DNA of 64,000 nt from Bathynomus jamesi. Lineage: Eukaryota; Arthropoda; Malacostraca; Isopoda; Cirolanidae. The DNA lies in NCBI GenBank assembly GCA_023014485.1, contig JAJOZX010000944.1:467501-531500 (forward strand), in the 5' to 3' direction. Below, piece by piece: positions 12,286 through 22,301 of this stretch. The notes under the pieces were generated by a model. The model was not told where the DNA came from and searched no databases. It saw nothing but the letters and a program-made list of their open reading frames with translations. Positions within the stretch are counted from its first letter, which is position 1. Each line of letters opens with the position of its first letter. A program made the translations under genes and the position numbers.

Positions 12286-12363
12286 TAGGGTCCGTTATAC
12301 GGAAATTCGGTTTACGGACAACTTTTCAGAAACGTAACCCTTCCGTATAACAAGGACTGCCTG
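12286..12363. mobile_element. Short pogo/Tigger-like MITE
   Basis: The right end reads CCGTATAACAAGGACTGCCTG then TA; pogo/Tigger elements typically begin CAGGCAGTCC. The left part (TCCGTTATACGGAA) is an imperfect inverse of it. The element is only about 78 bp and the left terminus is eroded. Confidence 0.45.
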
Positions 12364-12591
12364 TATATATTATTATTTATTTATTTTAACAATTTCTGGA
12401 AAGTTTCAATTTTCTAACAAACGGCAAAAAGTGTTTTTGGCTTTAATTTTCCCGAAAGGAAAAAGTCTTGAAGCCGAACTTGAATCAATCTTGTGATGGG
12501 TTAAATTTGGCTTTAATCAATTTTACTTAAATGTTGGTTCGCTAGGTCTATTTTGCTGTAGCTACTCGGAGTTCTACAGTATAGTCTATAG

Positions 12592-12774
12592 CAGGGCTTC
12601 TCAAACTTTTTTCACTTGCGACCCCTTTGGATCAGAAATTTTTTCGCGACCCTTCACTCAATGTCATAAAAGCAATAGGTACTAACACTGTATATTTATG
12701 AAAAAAAATAATATTTTCAAATGTTTCTGCGACCCCCAACAATATTTACGCGACCCCTAGTTTGAGAAGCGTGG
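12592..12774. mobile_element. hAT MITE with 8-bp TSD GTCTATAG
   Basis: Ends CAGGGCTTCTCAAAC and GTTTGAGAAGCGTGG are inverted. The exact duplication GTCTATAG lies at 12584-12591 and 12775-12782. The 183-bp interior repeats GCGACCCC/GGGTCGC-type motifs near both ends. A decayed piece of similar sequence is visible near 26626-26690. Confidence 0.88.
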
Positions 12775-12782
12775 GTCTATAG

Positions 12783-15700
12783 GACTCTAGACCTAGTTTA
12801 TACGGTGTCCTATAGGGACATCATCATCAGGCCTAATTATAATTGATTCATAGATAATCTGCAAATTACTACGTTATACATAGACTGCAAGGTATGGTAC
12901 CATACACATTACACAGTCCAAGCATATATTATAGCTTATAGGCCTATAAATATTATTAAAATAAGTATTTTATCCCAACTTCAAATCAGGCTCTGTTATA
13001 AATTTTTCTTATATACTGTAGTGCGATCTAGTCTGTTCCATCATGTCGTAGCTATTTATAGGTGAGGAAAAGACTCAATTTAACAGAAATACGATCGATT
13101 TAGGACCACCTAAATGTGCCCTAGGCCTAAATCTATACTTAAAAGTAAGATTCTTTTCTTTAGCTATCACTATCAGGCAGGCTTATGCATAAAATCTGTA
13201 ATTAAAGAAAGATATTTGAGACACTTTTGTGAAATACAGGCTAACGTTATCTCGTACAATTTCTACACATGCTGGTTGGTTACTATCAACTTTTAAGTCC
13301 GCGGCGGTTAGGTCTACGCTGCTAATTGGGTGCAGGGTCTGATTGCCTCCAATTTACTGGCTCACATTTTTCTTCCGAGGATCGCTTTGGAATATGAATA
13401 AATTTTACGGACCCCTTTTATTATTTTCAGACTTCTAGGGTATGTTAAGTATAAAAATTATATTATAATTTTAAGATTTGGCAACAATAAATATACAATC
13501 TTTTTCCGTTATTAGTAGAGTACAATTGCGTAATTCATTTTTTAAGTGAGTCTGTGAAGCCAGAGGGTGAGTAGCTTACGGGGCATTCCTATTTTTTGGG
13601 GGTAAAGATCCCCTGCCTAACCGCTGTTCTAATTCAAATTCATTCTTACTTTAAAGTACTTCGGCTTTGCATTTGTTGTTCATTCGTAGGGTCTATTAGA
13701 GATTATTACCGACTAAGGTAGCCAACTGTTATCACCCCAAAAAATCTGGTTTCTACAAAATACCAAAACCCTATTATTAACAATTTAGCCCTAACCCGGC
13801 CAACTGCGTTCTCGAAGCATGACCAAATGTAACAACGTTTTTCACTAGAGAATCAGCATGTAATGCATGAAAAGTAACGTTATGTACAGTAAACCCTCAG
13901 GATTTCAAGTGAATGACTGACTCTGAGGAATTCAAATAAAAAAAATCCACAAGTGAAATAATTTTAACAATTTCTGATCCGTAACACACAGCTACAGTAG
14001 ATGGGAACTACGAAAAAAAAAGAAAACACCAAACACATCATACAGGTAGCAAGTATCCAGAGAAATTTTTCTCTTACGTTGGTAACCTTGACCTCTACTC
14101 CGACTCTTATTGAATAAAATTTGTTTTTAAAATTTTGGTCTAACTGTTATATATACAAAAAAATTAAGTTATTTTTTTACGTTATTCTTTGTCGTGTCTG
14201 TGAATAAACTTGACCGCGAAATTATTTTTTTTTTCTGTATTTAGATTTTCATGGCGTAACGTTTCTTAAAATTTTCTATCATTCATTTTAAATTTTAATT
14301 TAAAGGTTTGGTGACGAAATATTTCAATAAAAGATTTATGTAGGCTTCCATCTTATATCGCAAGAGTGGAAAATTAACCCAGGCCTATTAATGTTTATCA
14401 ATAACAAGCTCAAATCTTTAATTAAAATATCTTAGTAATTGTATGAAAAGTTAAAAAGGCAAAAATTATCTCTTGTAGAATGTTTATCCATATGATTTTT
14501 ACTGTAGTTTTTAAATAAAACACTATCTCTACTGATCAAACTCGCGCAGGCTTGTACACTGCGGGATATCGATATGTATGGCAAAATACGATAAATCAGA
14601 AGTCACTGACTGATAATTTTAATAGTTTCGGTTTCTCAAAGTTTCAGAAAGTTTTTGAATTATAACGGACAATTAGACCTATCTAAAGCATGTAATCTTT
14701 AACGGTCAACTTTTATGCACAAGGTTCAGAATTTATTTACACTTCAGAAAAAACAGAGCCCCCGAGCCTCACGACTAATTTTTAAGCTGAAGAAAATTGT
14801 TACATTAATCTTTAAGTAGGCCAAAAACTAACCTCCGAGTTGTAGTAATTTAAGCTAGGATAGGCCTAATCTCATTATGGCTTGTAGCATAAGCCCAAAC
14901 ATACAATTAAAAAGGTCTGTCCTAATCCTGGACTATGTTTAACACCGTAATATTTTAAGAGAAAAATCCATAATTAATCAACAACTCAAATGATGAGCCT
15001 TAATCCACTCATAAATATGGTTGAATTTAGGCCTAAATTGTAAAATTAAATAAGGTTAATAACATTAAAATTGTTAAATATATAACTAAATAATAATTAC
15101 ATTTTAAAGCTTCAACGAAACGAATAGTCCCCTTATATATATATTATATAAGCTACGTGGTCTCAACTACGGAACATGTGTATGGTTAGGGCCTACTTAA
15201 GCATTACTGAGAACTCAAGCTAGCCTAATTACAGTTGGCTTACGTTGATTTTAATAATTCGAAATATACCTCAGCAAAAAGCGTTTGCCAATTCGTATTC
15301 AATAAGCTTTAGAGTAGACTATGGTCAAAGTATGAAAAAGAATAAAAACGGCTTCTATAAGAATTGAATTTTGCTCTCCTCGATCCGACTCTTACTTTCA
15401 AATTTCAACTCTAATTAAATGCGTATGTTTAAAAATACTTATGTAGGCTCTTGCTTACAGCTTGGCAATATATTTAGATATCAAATAAAAGTGCAGCTAA
15501 TAAGTGTATCTATTCGAGGTTATACAAATTCCATAAGTAGAGCCAATGTAAGTGTAAAAATTGTGAAAATAACTTCAAATTTTTTCATAAATTAACGAAG
15601 TTCATGAACAGGGCAGGATTACCAACTGTGTGAATAGAAGCGGTTAGATTTCAAACACACAGCCCTAGCCTACATAACATCCCCTCTCAATACAATAATT

Positions 15701-16620
15701 TTTAAACCCCTATTTTACCACTATATAGAAACACATGACAACGAATATTTTAATTAAAACCTTTTACAACATTAAAATAACTCTTAATACTTAACTTTGA
15801 AACTTAAATTTATCACCACACAAAAACCAACAAATAAAAAATAATTAGGTATTCACGTACATTAGATGGAATGTAGAGAAACGGACGAACTTATTAACAC
15901 GTCCACACCTGAGCGCGTCGCTCAGAAAACTAACACACTCTATTCACACACGGTGGAAAATATGTTGAAAAATAGCAGGAAAAACTAGGAACATTGGCGA
16001 GCAAAATGCTGTTTATATTTTTTCTGTCCCTCCACGACAGTTTCGTTCACCATCCATTCCCCCAACTCCCCTACAGTTTAAACCAGTAATTAGGGAGAAG
16101 TACTCTGCCATTATATTCATTCAAGTTTTTTAAATAAGCATTTGCATGAAAGTAAAAAGCTTCGCTGTATATAATATTCATGTACATAAAAATTTATCCG
16201 TAGTAATACAGTATATTGAATAATGTCATCATGAGATAATTCTTTATTGTATAAAATGTATGAAAATATCGCATGCTGCCAGTAGCTCAAATTATTGACT
16301 TTTAAATGAAAATTATAGAATAAATCTCATCAAAGTTTTTTGTAATAAACTTACTCATTATTGAAAAGGTATATTAATTATACTTTAAATTTTACTTTTT
16401 AAACTTGAATCATAATAATTATAAAAAATTTTTAGCACTAGGGAATGTAGCAATATTAACACCATTATCATCAGTAAAATAAATACATTTTCGTCCTTTT
16501 CAATATGATTTCATGTAAATATCTTAATTTCCACAACAATGAATATGTAATAATTATTAGCGTAATAATTAATATTATCAGCAGTCATTATGTTTATATT
16601 TTCATTATCACATCACGCCA
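12783..16620. other. Long featureless AT-rich stretch
   Basis: No transposon ends, tRNA, rRNA or coding frame of interest was found. The 60-codon frame at 13114-13296 looks like chance. This is the longest part of the window without recognisable repeats and the most likely place for unrecognised regulatory or intronic sequence. Confidence 0.45.
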
Positions 16621-16622
16621 TT

Positions 16623-16624
<2 letters not shown>

Positions 16625-16665
<41 letters not shown>

Positions 16666-17031
16666 CTGTGACATTTAATCCACAGACAACTTATGGATTC
16701 ACGCGGATGTTTCAATTTTTTGTCTGTGTACCCGATACGCGCTAAAGAACAAAATTGACCGAATCACAAAAATGAATGAACTTAGTTTTTATGAGATAGA
16801 TAAGAAGAGAGATAGATAAGAGAGAGAGATAGATAAGAGAGAGAGATAGATAAGAGAGAGAGATAGATAAGAGAGAGATAGATAAGAGAGAGAGATAGAT
16901 AAGAGAGAGAGATAGATAGAGAGAGAGAGAGAGAGAAATATACGAGACCCAAAATATGAGGAAGAAAACAAAATAAATTAGACTGTGTAGTATATTATAT
17001 ATATATATATTATATATATATATATATATAT
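16625..17031. repeat. (TA)n and GATA/GAGA compound microsatellites
   Basis: There are (TA)n runs at 16628-16660 and 16992-17031. At 16793-16938 lies a compound array built from repeated GATAGATAAGAGAGAGA-type units. The minus-strand open frame over it (16789-16971) is only the Ser/Leu/Tyr translation of the repeat. Confidence 0.85.
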
Positions 17032-17069
17032 AAATTATTTCACGAAAGTAACACGTGAATAATATTTAG

Positions 17070-17147
17070 GATGAAAATATCCACGAAGGAAAAAAAAAAA
17101 CAGAATGGTGCTCAAGCATTTTCATCTAACGACATCCTGAGGAATTA
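17070..17147. repeat. Outer inverted arm, left of the 17.1-20.6 kb transposon
   Basis: The stretch containing GATGAAAATATCCACGAAGG and CAGAATGGTGCTCAAGC is repeated in reverse complement at 20632-20705, directly outside the other end of the transposon. Either the true terminal repeats are about 400 bp long and include this arm, or the transposon sits between inverted copies of another repeat. On its minus strand a degenerate hammerhead-like core can be seen (see findings). Confidence 0.65.
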
Positions 17148-17474
17148 GGGTGGAGCGAAAAATACTTTTTTTCTAGTATGAAGTTCTAATAGTGATTAGA
17201 AGTTGCATTTAGTGGACGATATATACCTGCCAAAATATGAGTTCATTTGTTTAATATTTTCAGCTGCCACCAGGGGGCTAAAGTTAACACAATTTTCGGT
17301 AAAAAGGAAAAAAAGCTTCTATTTTAGGTTTATCAAACTATTATAAAATTTTATCTTAGAATTATCTAATAGTTTCATTAAGATTCTTATATGATAAGAA
17401 TTCGTTTTGTAAAAATGCCTTTTCATATGCTTAATATCTTCAGCTGCCACAAGAGGGCTGAATTTAACTTAAAA
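17148..17474. repeat. Left terminal inverted repeat
   Basis: It pairs with 20306-20631. It contains two copies of the TTCAGCTGCCAC(C/A)AG subterminal motif, near 17262 and 17442. Confidence 0.8.
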
Positions 17475-17807
17475 ATGACAATTAAGTATGATTCTGTATT
17501 TACTTGAAAAAGGGAACAGTAATAAATTAGGATGTCTCTCCTCCTTTATACTGGCTTGAGACAGTTAAGAAACGTTATTTCGTGCCTTAGCGGAGTTACC
17601 ACCCTTTCCCCAACCAACCTCCCTCTAGAAAGGGTTCTTGCTGAAGACTATTTAGTAATTTGCTTTTGTGTCAAATTTTGGCTGTTTTTTCCTTGATTCT
17701 AATGTAGCACGAATCCAACCGTCTCTGTTTGTAGGTCCGCAGACTGATCCAGCAGCGTCTGTAACGAGCTTGACGCATCTCTCTACGGCTTGTGTATGAC
17801 ATGGAAA
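17475..17807. other. 3' non-coding part of the transposon
   Basis: It lies between the transposase stop side and the left TIR. No feature was recognised. Confidence 0.5.
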
Positions 17808-18372
17808 CTAAAATAATTCTGAATGAAGAGTAGTACCATGTTTGATGCATGATTCAATATCATCAAGAGAAACTCCTTTGGTTATCGGTGGTTCTGCTCT
17901 TTGAAAATCTTGCCACATAATGAGATCTGTATAGTCTTTGGCATAAAAATTTATTTCTGGCACCTTAAAATACCTGATAACATCTGTTTCTTGAATGCTT
18001 GCCCTTGCTTTTATGATACGCCTAAATCCCAACTGACGCACATGCTCCCTTTCATCAGCTATCATTGCAATGAGAATGTTTTCTTGATTTGCGTAATATG
18101 CATTTCGCTGAATGACTGAGTCATGTACTCTCCTAAGCTCTTCACGGAGATACCGGCTTCTTGCAATCATATGCCACATATGTTTAGCACCATATTGGCA
18201 TAATGGTTTACGCTTTATCTGAAACCACATTGGTGCGTATACCCTAACAATGAAAGTAGCTAATTCTTGTAAATTGCCTGAAGGATTCTCTGTGCTTGCA
18301 TATAACCGCAGAGTCCTGTTTGCTGTGGTGAGCCACCTTGAATGTGATATATTGCCTGGACTCATGACTAAG
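17808..18372 (-). pseudogene. C-terminal third of transposase-like protein, shifted frame
   Basis: This frame continues the protein of 18244-19896 after a frameshift. It reads MSPGNISHSRWLTTANRTLR, then an all-alpha-looking segment with WHMIARSRYLREELR and RNAYYANQENILIAMIADER, and ends in a normal stop near 17808. The open frame formally extends to 18416 from a TTG codon, but upstream of about 18370 it has no family-like sequence, so no start is claimed. It is the natural end of a protein of roughly 700 residues. Its role is unknown; it probably belongs to the transposase. Confidence 0.7.
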
Positions 18373-19896
18373 ACTCTTTGAGAATGTTCCACTTGATATA
18401 GCCTTGTGAATTTCAAGAAGGTATTTCTGGTCAGTACTTATGTCATCTACATCAACCTCACACATTTCCTCTTGAATTTCAATGGGTTTGAAGTTAACTA
18501 TGGGAAGCTTTTCACAGTCTGAAAGTGCTCGGCCAATTTCTCCTGAAAATGCTCTTGGTCCAGTAGTGGTACCATCCAAGTGATGAAACAGATGGCGCAA
18601 TGGAAGTTCATTAAGGTGTAAAAGGTATATCAGCCACTGCAATGGCTTATTAAAGGCTTCTTCCAGTAATCTTATTGTGCCTCCAATACTACCAGTGTTA
18701 ACCACTGTCGAATCACAGCCAACTGCAACGATGTTCCCTATATCAACATTCCTTTCTTTCAAGCAATTCACTAGCGCTGTGCAAATGTATTTAGCTTTGC
18801 CACTGGAAGGTGTCACATGTGCAAAGTACAGTGTGTGTGGTTCAGATATTATGCTGATATGCTCTTCGCGTTTGGTTCTTTGGTGGTTAGAGCCATCACT
18901 CTCCTGGACTTGAATCATTGTTTTATCCTTTCTGCCATCAAAGTATAATCCCCGCATGGTTTTTGGCTCTCCTATCTGTTGTAGTTCCTTTCTCTGTTTT
19001 TGTCTTTCACGTCTTAGCTTACTTCTGTCTATAATATTCCCTTTGTCTTCGGGAGTAACAATTTTAAGATCTGCCAATACTGCGGAAGCAATAGCAGCCC
19101 CAGCTCTGTCCGACATTTTAAATCTATCACAAGTAATTGCTAATGAAGGCAGTGGCTCACGCATCTGTTGTTCTGATATTACATATTGAGTCAAGGTTGT
19201 ATCTTCCTCATTATCTTCAGATATCTCTTCTAGTTGTTGAAGTTCACTTGTCTCTGTTTCGATTTGTAAGTTGGACGTATTGGTTATAGCAGCACTAGTT
19301 GTTTGTGAGGATTCCAGGCGTGCTTTTTCCATTTCCTTTCGATGTTCTCTTGCTTGTAATCGTCTTGTGTGTGCTATGCCAATGCTTCCTATCACCATTA
19401 TTCTGCGTGTTCGTTGGTCATTTACAAAATCCTGCTCTTTTGGAGGGACTTTCTTACTCTTTTCACATGAGCATCTCCTAAACTCCTTACATTTGCAGGT
19501 GCAGATTTCAAACAAAGTGCATTTTGAAGAGTTTTCAAATTCTTCAAGCTGATTTTTGTACTTAGGCTGATCCTTGCGTGACTTGTATGGCTTTAATAAG
19601 GACCTGTATTTATCATGGTACACTCGCATCATCTGTAAAACGCGTGTATGTGAAACTATTGGCAAAGAGGCCTTCCAAATATTTTCTACCTTTTTGGAAA
19701 CTGCCTCTGCTATTTCAGAAAATGAAGGCTCCTTGTTATTCATCTGCTCCTTCACTAAATGTTTTGTGAACAGGTAATCTTTCATAATGCAGTTATAAGT
19801 TGGTAGTTGCATATCACTCATCTCACAAGGTACTTCAAATATGGCACACTTCATATGTTCTCTAGTGAAATGTTTATATTTAGTATTTAATGCCAT
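18365..19896 (-). CDS. Transposase-like protein, N-terminal two-thirds
   Basis: An ATG-initiated frame of 550 codons (formal stop at 18244); about 510 codons belong to the protein before a frameshift near 18360-18375. Visible in order: a basic N-terminal third; a cysteine cluster around residues 126-144 (C126, C132, C134, C136, C142, C144), likely zinc-binding; a low-complexity Glu/Thr/Ser linker around 195-240; then conserved-looking blocks YFDGRKDKT (D320), VGCDSTVVNTG (D395) and HLNELPLRHLF (E430). D395 and E430 are separated by 34 residues, so D320/D395/E430 is a candidate DDE-type triad; that is inference. From memory, proteins with these blocks are repeated, unnamed proteins in several arthropod genomes. 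The long flanking TIRs support a transposase role. The break makes this copy unlikely to be active. Confidence 0.72.
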
Positions 19897-20305
19897 AATA
19901 TTTTTAAGAAAAATTCACAATCACAAAATATCCTGTAACATCAAAACATTATATAATTAATATATATAATATTTTATAAGTATATATAATATATATATAA
20001 ATATATAATATATTATATAAATAAACTAAAATTATATAATACATTATAACAAGCATTTTATAATAAAATCAATATTATCTCTATATAAATCACTAAAATA
20101 AAGTTTTATAATATTCCGATCATATTAAAAAACTCTCCGATCAGCTGAGCGACTAGGCCTACTACCTAAGAAGACAAGTGTTAACACACTGTTCTAATGA
20201 CTCACAGAAAGAAATTCCTTCACACCAAAACCCTCACCCACAACCCTCCCCAAACCCTCCCCCACAACATTCAGTGTAGTCTCAACATGACTCAGTTACT
20301 CTAAA

Positions 20306-20631
20306 TTGTGTTAACTTCAGCTCTCTTGTGGCAGCTGAAGATATTAAGCATATGAAAAGGCATTTTTACAAAACGAATTCCTATCATTTAAGAATCTTAA
20401 TCAAACTATTAGATAAGTATAAGATAAAATTTTATAATAGTTTGACAAACCTAAAATAGAAGCATTTTTTTTCCTTTTTACACAAAATTGTGTTAACTTT
20501 AGCCGCCTGGTGGCAGCTGAAATTTTAAACAAATGAACTCATATTTTGGCAGGCATATTTCGTCCACTAAATGCAACTTTTAATCACTATTAGAACTTCA
20601 TACTAGAAAAAAAGTATTTTTCGCTCCACCC
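20306..20631. repeat. Right terminal inverted repeat
   Basis: Reverse complement of 17148-17474 with small indels. It carries the two mirrored TTCAGCTGCCAC-type motifs. Confidence 0.8.
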
Positions 20632-20705
20632 TACGTGAGGATGTCATTAAACGAAAGTGGTTGAGCACCATTCTGTTTTCTTTTTCCTCCGTGGTTATTT
20701 TCATT
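20632..20705. repeat. Outer inverted arm, right
   Basis: Reverse complement of 17070-17147, including CAGAATGGTGCT and CCACG; the arm is cut off by the (TA)n tract starting near 20706. Confidence 0.65.
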
Positions 20706-20726
20706 ATATATATATATATATATATA

Positions 20727-20767
20727 TTTGCAGTAGGTGTATCCACAGGGTAAGCAGTAGCTGCAAA
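20727..20767. repeat. 41-bp unit, left copy
   Basis: The unit begins TTTGCAGTAGGTG and ends AGTAGCTGCAAA (terminal TTTGCAG/CTGCAAA inverted). It is embedded in (TA)n and repeated in the same orientation at 22181-22221 with a single base difference. The two copies flank the mariner foldback element. Confidence 0.8.
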
Positions 20768-20768
20768 T

Positions 20769-20811
<43 letters not shown>

Positions 20812-21006
20812 GGTGTTTGAAAACTTTCTGTACAAATTGTAATGGGGGATAGGCAATACCAAGACAAACCCTTTTCGTCTATAAGTGTATGTCCGCTGAC
20901 GTCACCATTCGGCGCGAGAGGGCGCCGCTGCAATTGGCTAAAAGGTGAAGTGGGCTAGACTCGCGCTTGCCGCGGGCATTTTTAAATCGGACGTAATACG
21001 CGTAAC

Positions 21007-21726
21007 ATGGAGCGCTTCACGACTGCTGAGATGGCTGACATGCATATGGTGTATGGGGCTGCCAATGGAAACGGAAGAGCTGCTGTGAGGTTGTACCGAC
21101 AGCGCTTCCCAAACAGACGTGTGCCAAACCACCAAACGTTTGCGCATTTGCATCGGCGACTGCGAGAAACTGGAACATTCCATGCAAACATGCATGACAC
21201 TGGTCGGGAGAGAAACGTGCGCACTCCTGACATGGAAGAAGAAATCCTACGGCGATTTGAGGACAATCCAAGCGCAAGCACGCGAGGTGTTGCACGTATC
21301 CTCGGTGTGAACCACGACCTGGTCTGGAGAGTGTTGCACGAGCAGCAGTTACATCCGTTTCATCGTCAGAGAGTCCAGGCATTACAACCTCGGGATTACC
21401 CTCTTCGTGTGGAATTCGCACGCTGGTTTCTGCAGCAGACAGCGGTGCAGCCTAATTTTCCGGCTTATGTGCTGTTCTCAGATGAGGCCTGTTTCACACG
21501 TGAGGGTGTGTTTAACATGCAGAATTCTCACGTGTGGGCGAACGCAAATCCACATGCTACACGGGTGCATGCTCATCAAGAACAGTTCGCCGTCAATGTT
21601 TGGGCGGGTATCGTCCATGGCAAGTTGCTGCTCGTGCAACACTCTCCAGACCAGGTCGTGGTTCACACCGAGGATACCTGCAACACCTCGCGTGCTTGCG
21701 CTTGGATTGTCCTCAAATCGCCGTAG
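21007..21726 (+). CDS. Truncated mariner-superfamily transposase (DUF4817-type N-terminus)
   Basis: The frame starts MERFTTAEMADMHMVYGA and has an N-terminal helix-turn-helix region (about residues 1-60) of the kind annotated as DUF4817 in arthropod proteins. A second DNA-binding part follows around 75-115 (PSASTRGVARILGV). The start of the catalytic domain holds YVLFSDEACF (D159, probable first catalytic Asp). Residues 1-114 are encoded in the left arm and about 115-206 in the unique centre. From about residue 207 the frame reads antisense through the right arm, so the last ~33 residues are not native. The second and third catalytic acids are missing, so it cannot catalyse transposition. It keeps the DNA-binding part and could compete for the ends. 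Confidence 0.8.
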   Translation: MERFTTAEMADMHMVYGAANGNGRAAVRLYRQRFPNRRVPNHQTFAHLHRRLRETGTFHANMHDTGRERNVRTPDMEEEILRRFEDNPSASTRGVARILGVNHDLVWRVLHEQQLHPFHRQRVQALQPRDYPLRVEFARWFLQQTAVQPNFPAYVLFSDEACFTREGVFNMQNSHVWANANPHATRVHAHQEQFAVNVWAGIVHGKLLLVQHSPDQVVVHTEDTCNTSRACAWIVLKSP

Positions 21727-21966
21727 GATTTCTTCTTCCATGTCAGGAGTGCGCACGTTTCTCTCCCGACCAGTGTCATGCATGTTTGCATGGAGTGTTC
21801 CAGTTTCTCGCAGTCGCCGATGCAAATGCGCAAACGTTTGGTGGTTTGGCACACGTCTGTTTGGGAAGCGCTGTCGGTACAACCTCACAGCAGCTCTTCC
21901 GTTTCCATTGGCAGCCCCATACACCATATGCATGTCAGCCATCTCAGCAGTCGTGAAGCGCTCCAT
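21624..21966 (-). pseudogene. Inverted duplicate of the transposase N-terminus
   Basis: The minus strand repeats the first ~114 codons of the plus-strand frame with very few changes (for example GTLHAN for GTFHAN and VAGILGV for VARILGV). Beyond the arm it reads into the unique centre out of register and stops at 21478. It is a by-product of the foldback structure. Confidence 0.8.
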
Positions 21967-22180
21967 GTTACGCGTACTACGTCCGATTTAAGAATGCCCG
22001 CGGCAAGCGCGAGTCTAGCCCACTTCACCTTTTAGCCAATTGCAGCGGCGCCCTCTCGCGCCGAATGGTGACGTCAGCGGACATACACTTATAGACGAAA
22101 AGGGTTTGTCTTGGTGTTGCCTATCCCCCATTACAATTTGTACAGAAAGTTTTCAAACACCCTGTATATATATATATATA

Positions 22181-22217
22181 TTTGCAGTAGGTGTATCCAC
22201 AGGATAAGCAGTAGCTG

Positions 22218-22221
<4 letters not shown>
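22181..22221. repeat. 41-bp unit, right copy
   Basis: Same orientation as 20727-20767, one substitution (CAGGATAAGC versus CAGGGTAAGC). It is again bordered by (TA)n. Confidence 0.8.
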
Positions 22222-22261
<40 letters not shown>

Positions 22262-22301
22262 CATCATAACTTTATATTAGTTTTCGATTACTGTAGTAAT
22301 A

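Larger units (their letters stand above)
17148..20631 (-). mobile_element. Unassigned DNA transposon with ~327-bp TIRs
   Basis: The element begins GGGTGGAGCGAAAAATAC and ends with its complement. The inverted repeats 17148-17474 and 20306-20631 match over about 327 bp with scattered differences. TA lies at both outer edges (TTA before, TAC after), which would fit a TA target. Inside each arm a roughly 35-bp motif with core TTCAGCTGCCAC occurs twice about 180 bp apart, four copies in total, as expected for transposase-binding subterminal repeats. The only coding content is one transposase-like protein on the minus strand (18244-19896 plus 17808-18416), broken by a frameshift. AT-rich non-coding DNA (19960-20110) lies between the start codon and the TIR. 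I cannot assign it confidently to a named superfamily. Confidence 0.8.
20809..22164. mobile_element. Mariner-type foldback element
   Basis: The element begins CAGGGTGTTTGAAAACTTTC, ends with the complement, and has TA on each side inside (TA)n. The first 540 bp (20809-21348) are repeated inverted at 21625-22164, nearly identical, leaving a 276-bp unique centre. Each arm contains the 5' end of a transposase gene including its start codon. The original 3' half of the transposon has been replaced by an inverted copy of the 5' end, a structure that can arise by aborted gap repair. The high arm identity points to a recent event. Confidence 0.88.

Noticed and set aside
16789..16971. 60-codon Ser/Leu/Tyr-rich frame
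   Set aside because: It is the translation of a GATA/GAGA compound microsatellite.
18677..19777. Several plus-strand frames under the long-TIR transposase
   Set aside because: They are antisense shadows with no family-like sequence; the minus frame has the conserved blocks.
20631..20933. Frames rich in Ile/Tyr across (TA)n tracts
   Set aside because: Microsatellite translation; the same applies near 9499, 25664, 46288 and 48388.
21407..22035. Frames antisense to the mariner transposase arms
   Set aside because: They are shadows of the inverted duplicated transposase N-terminus.
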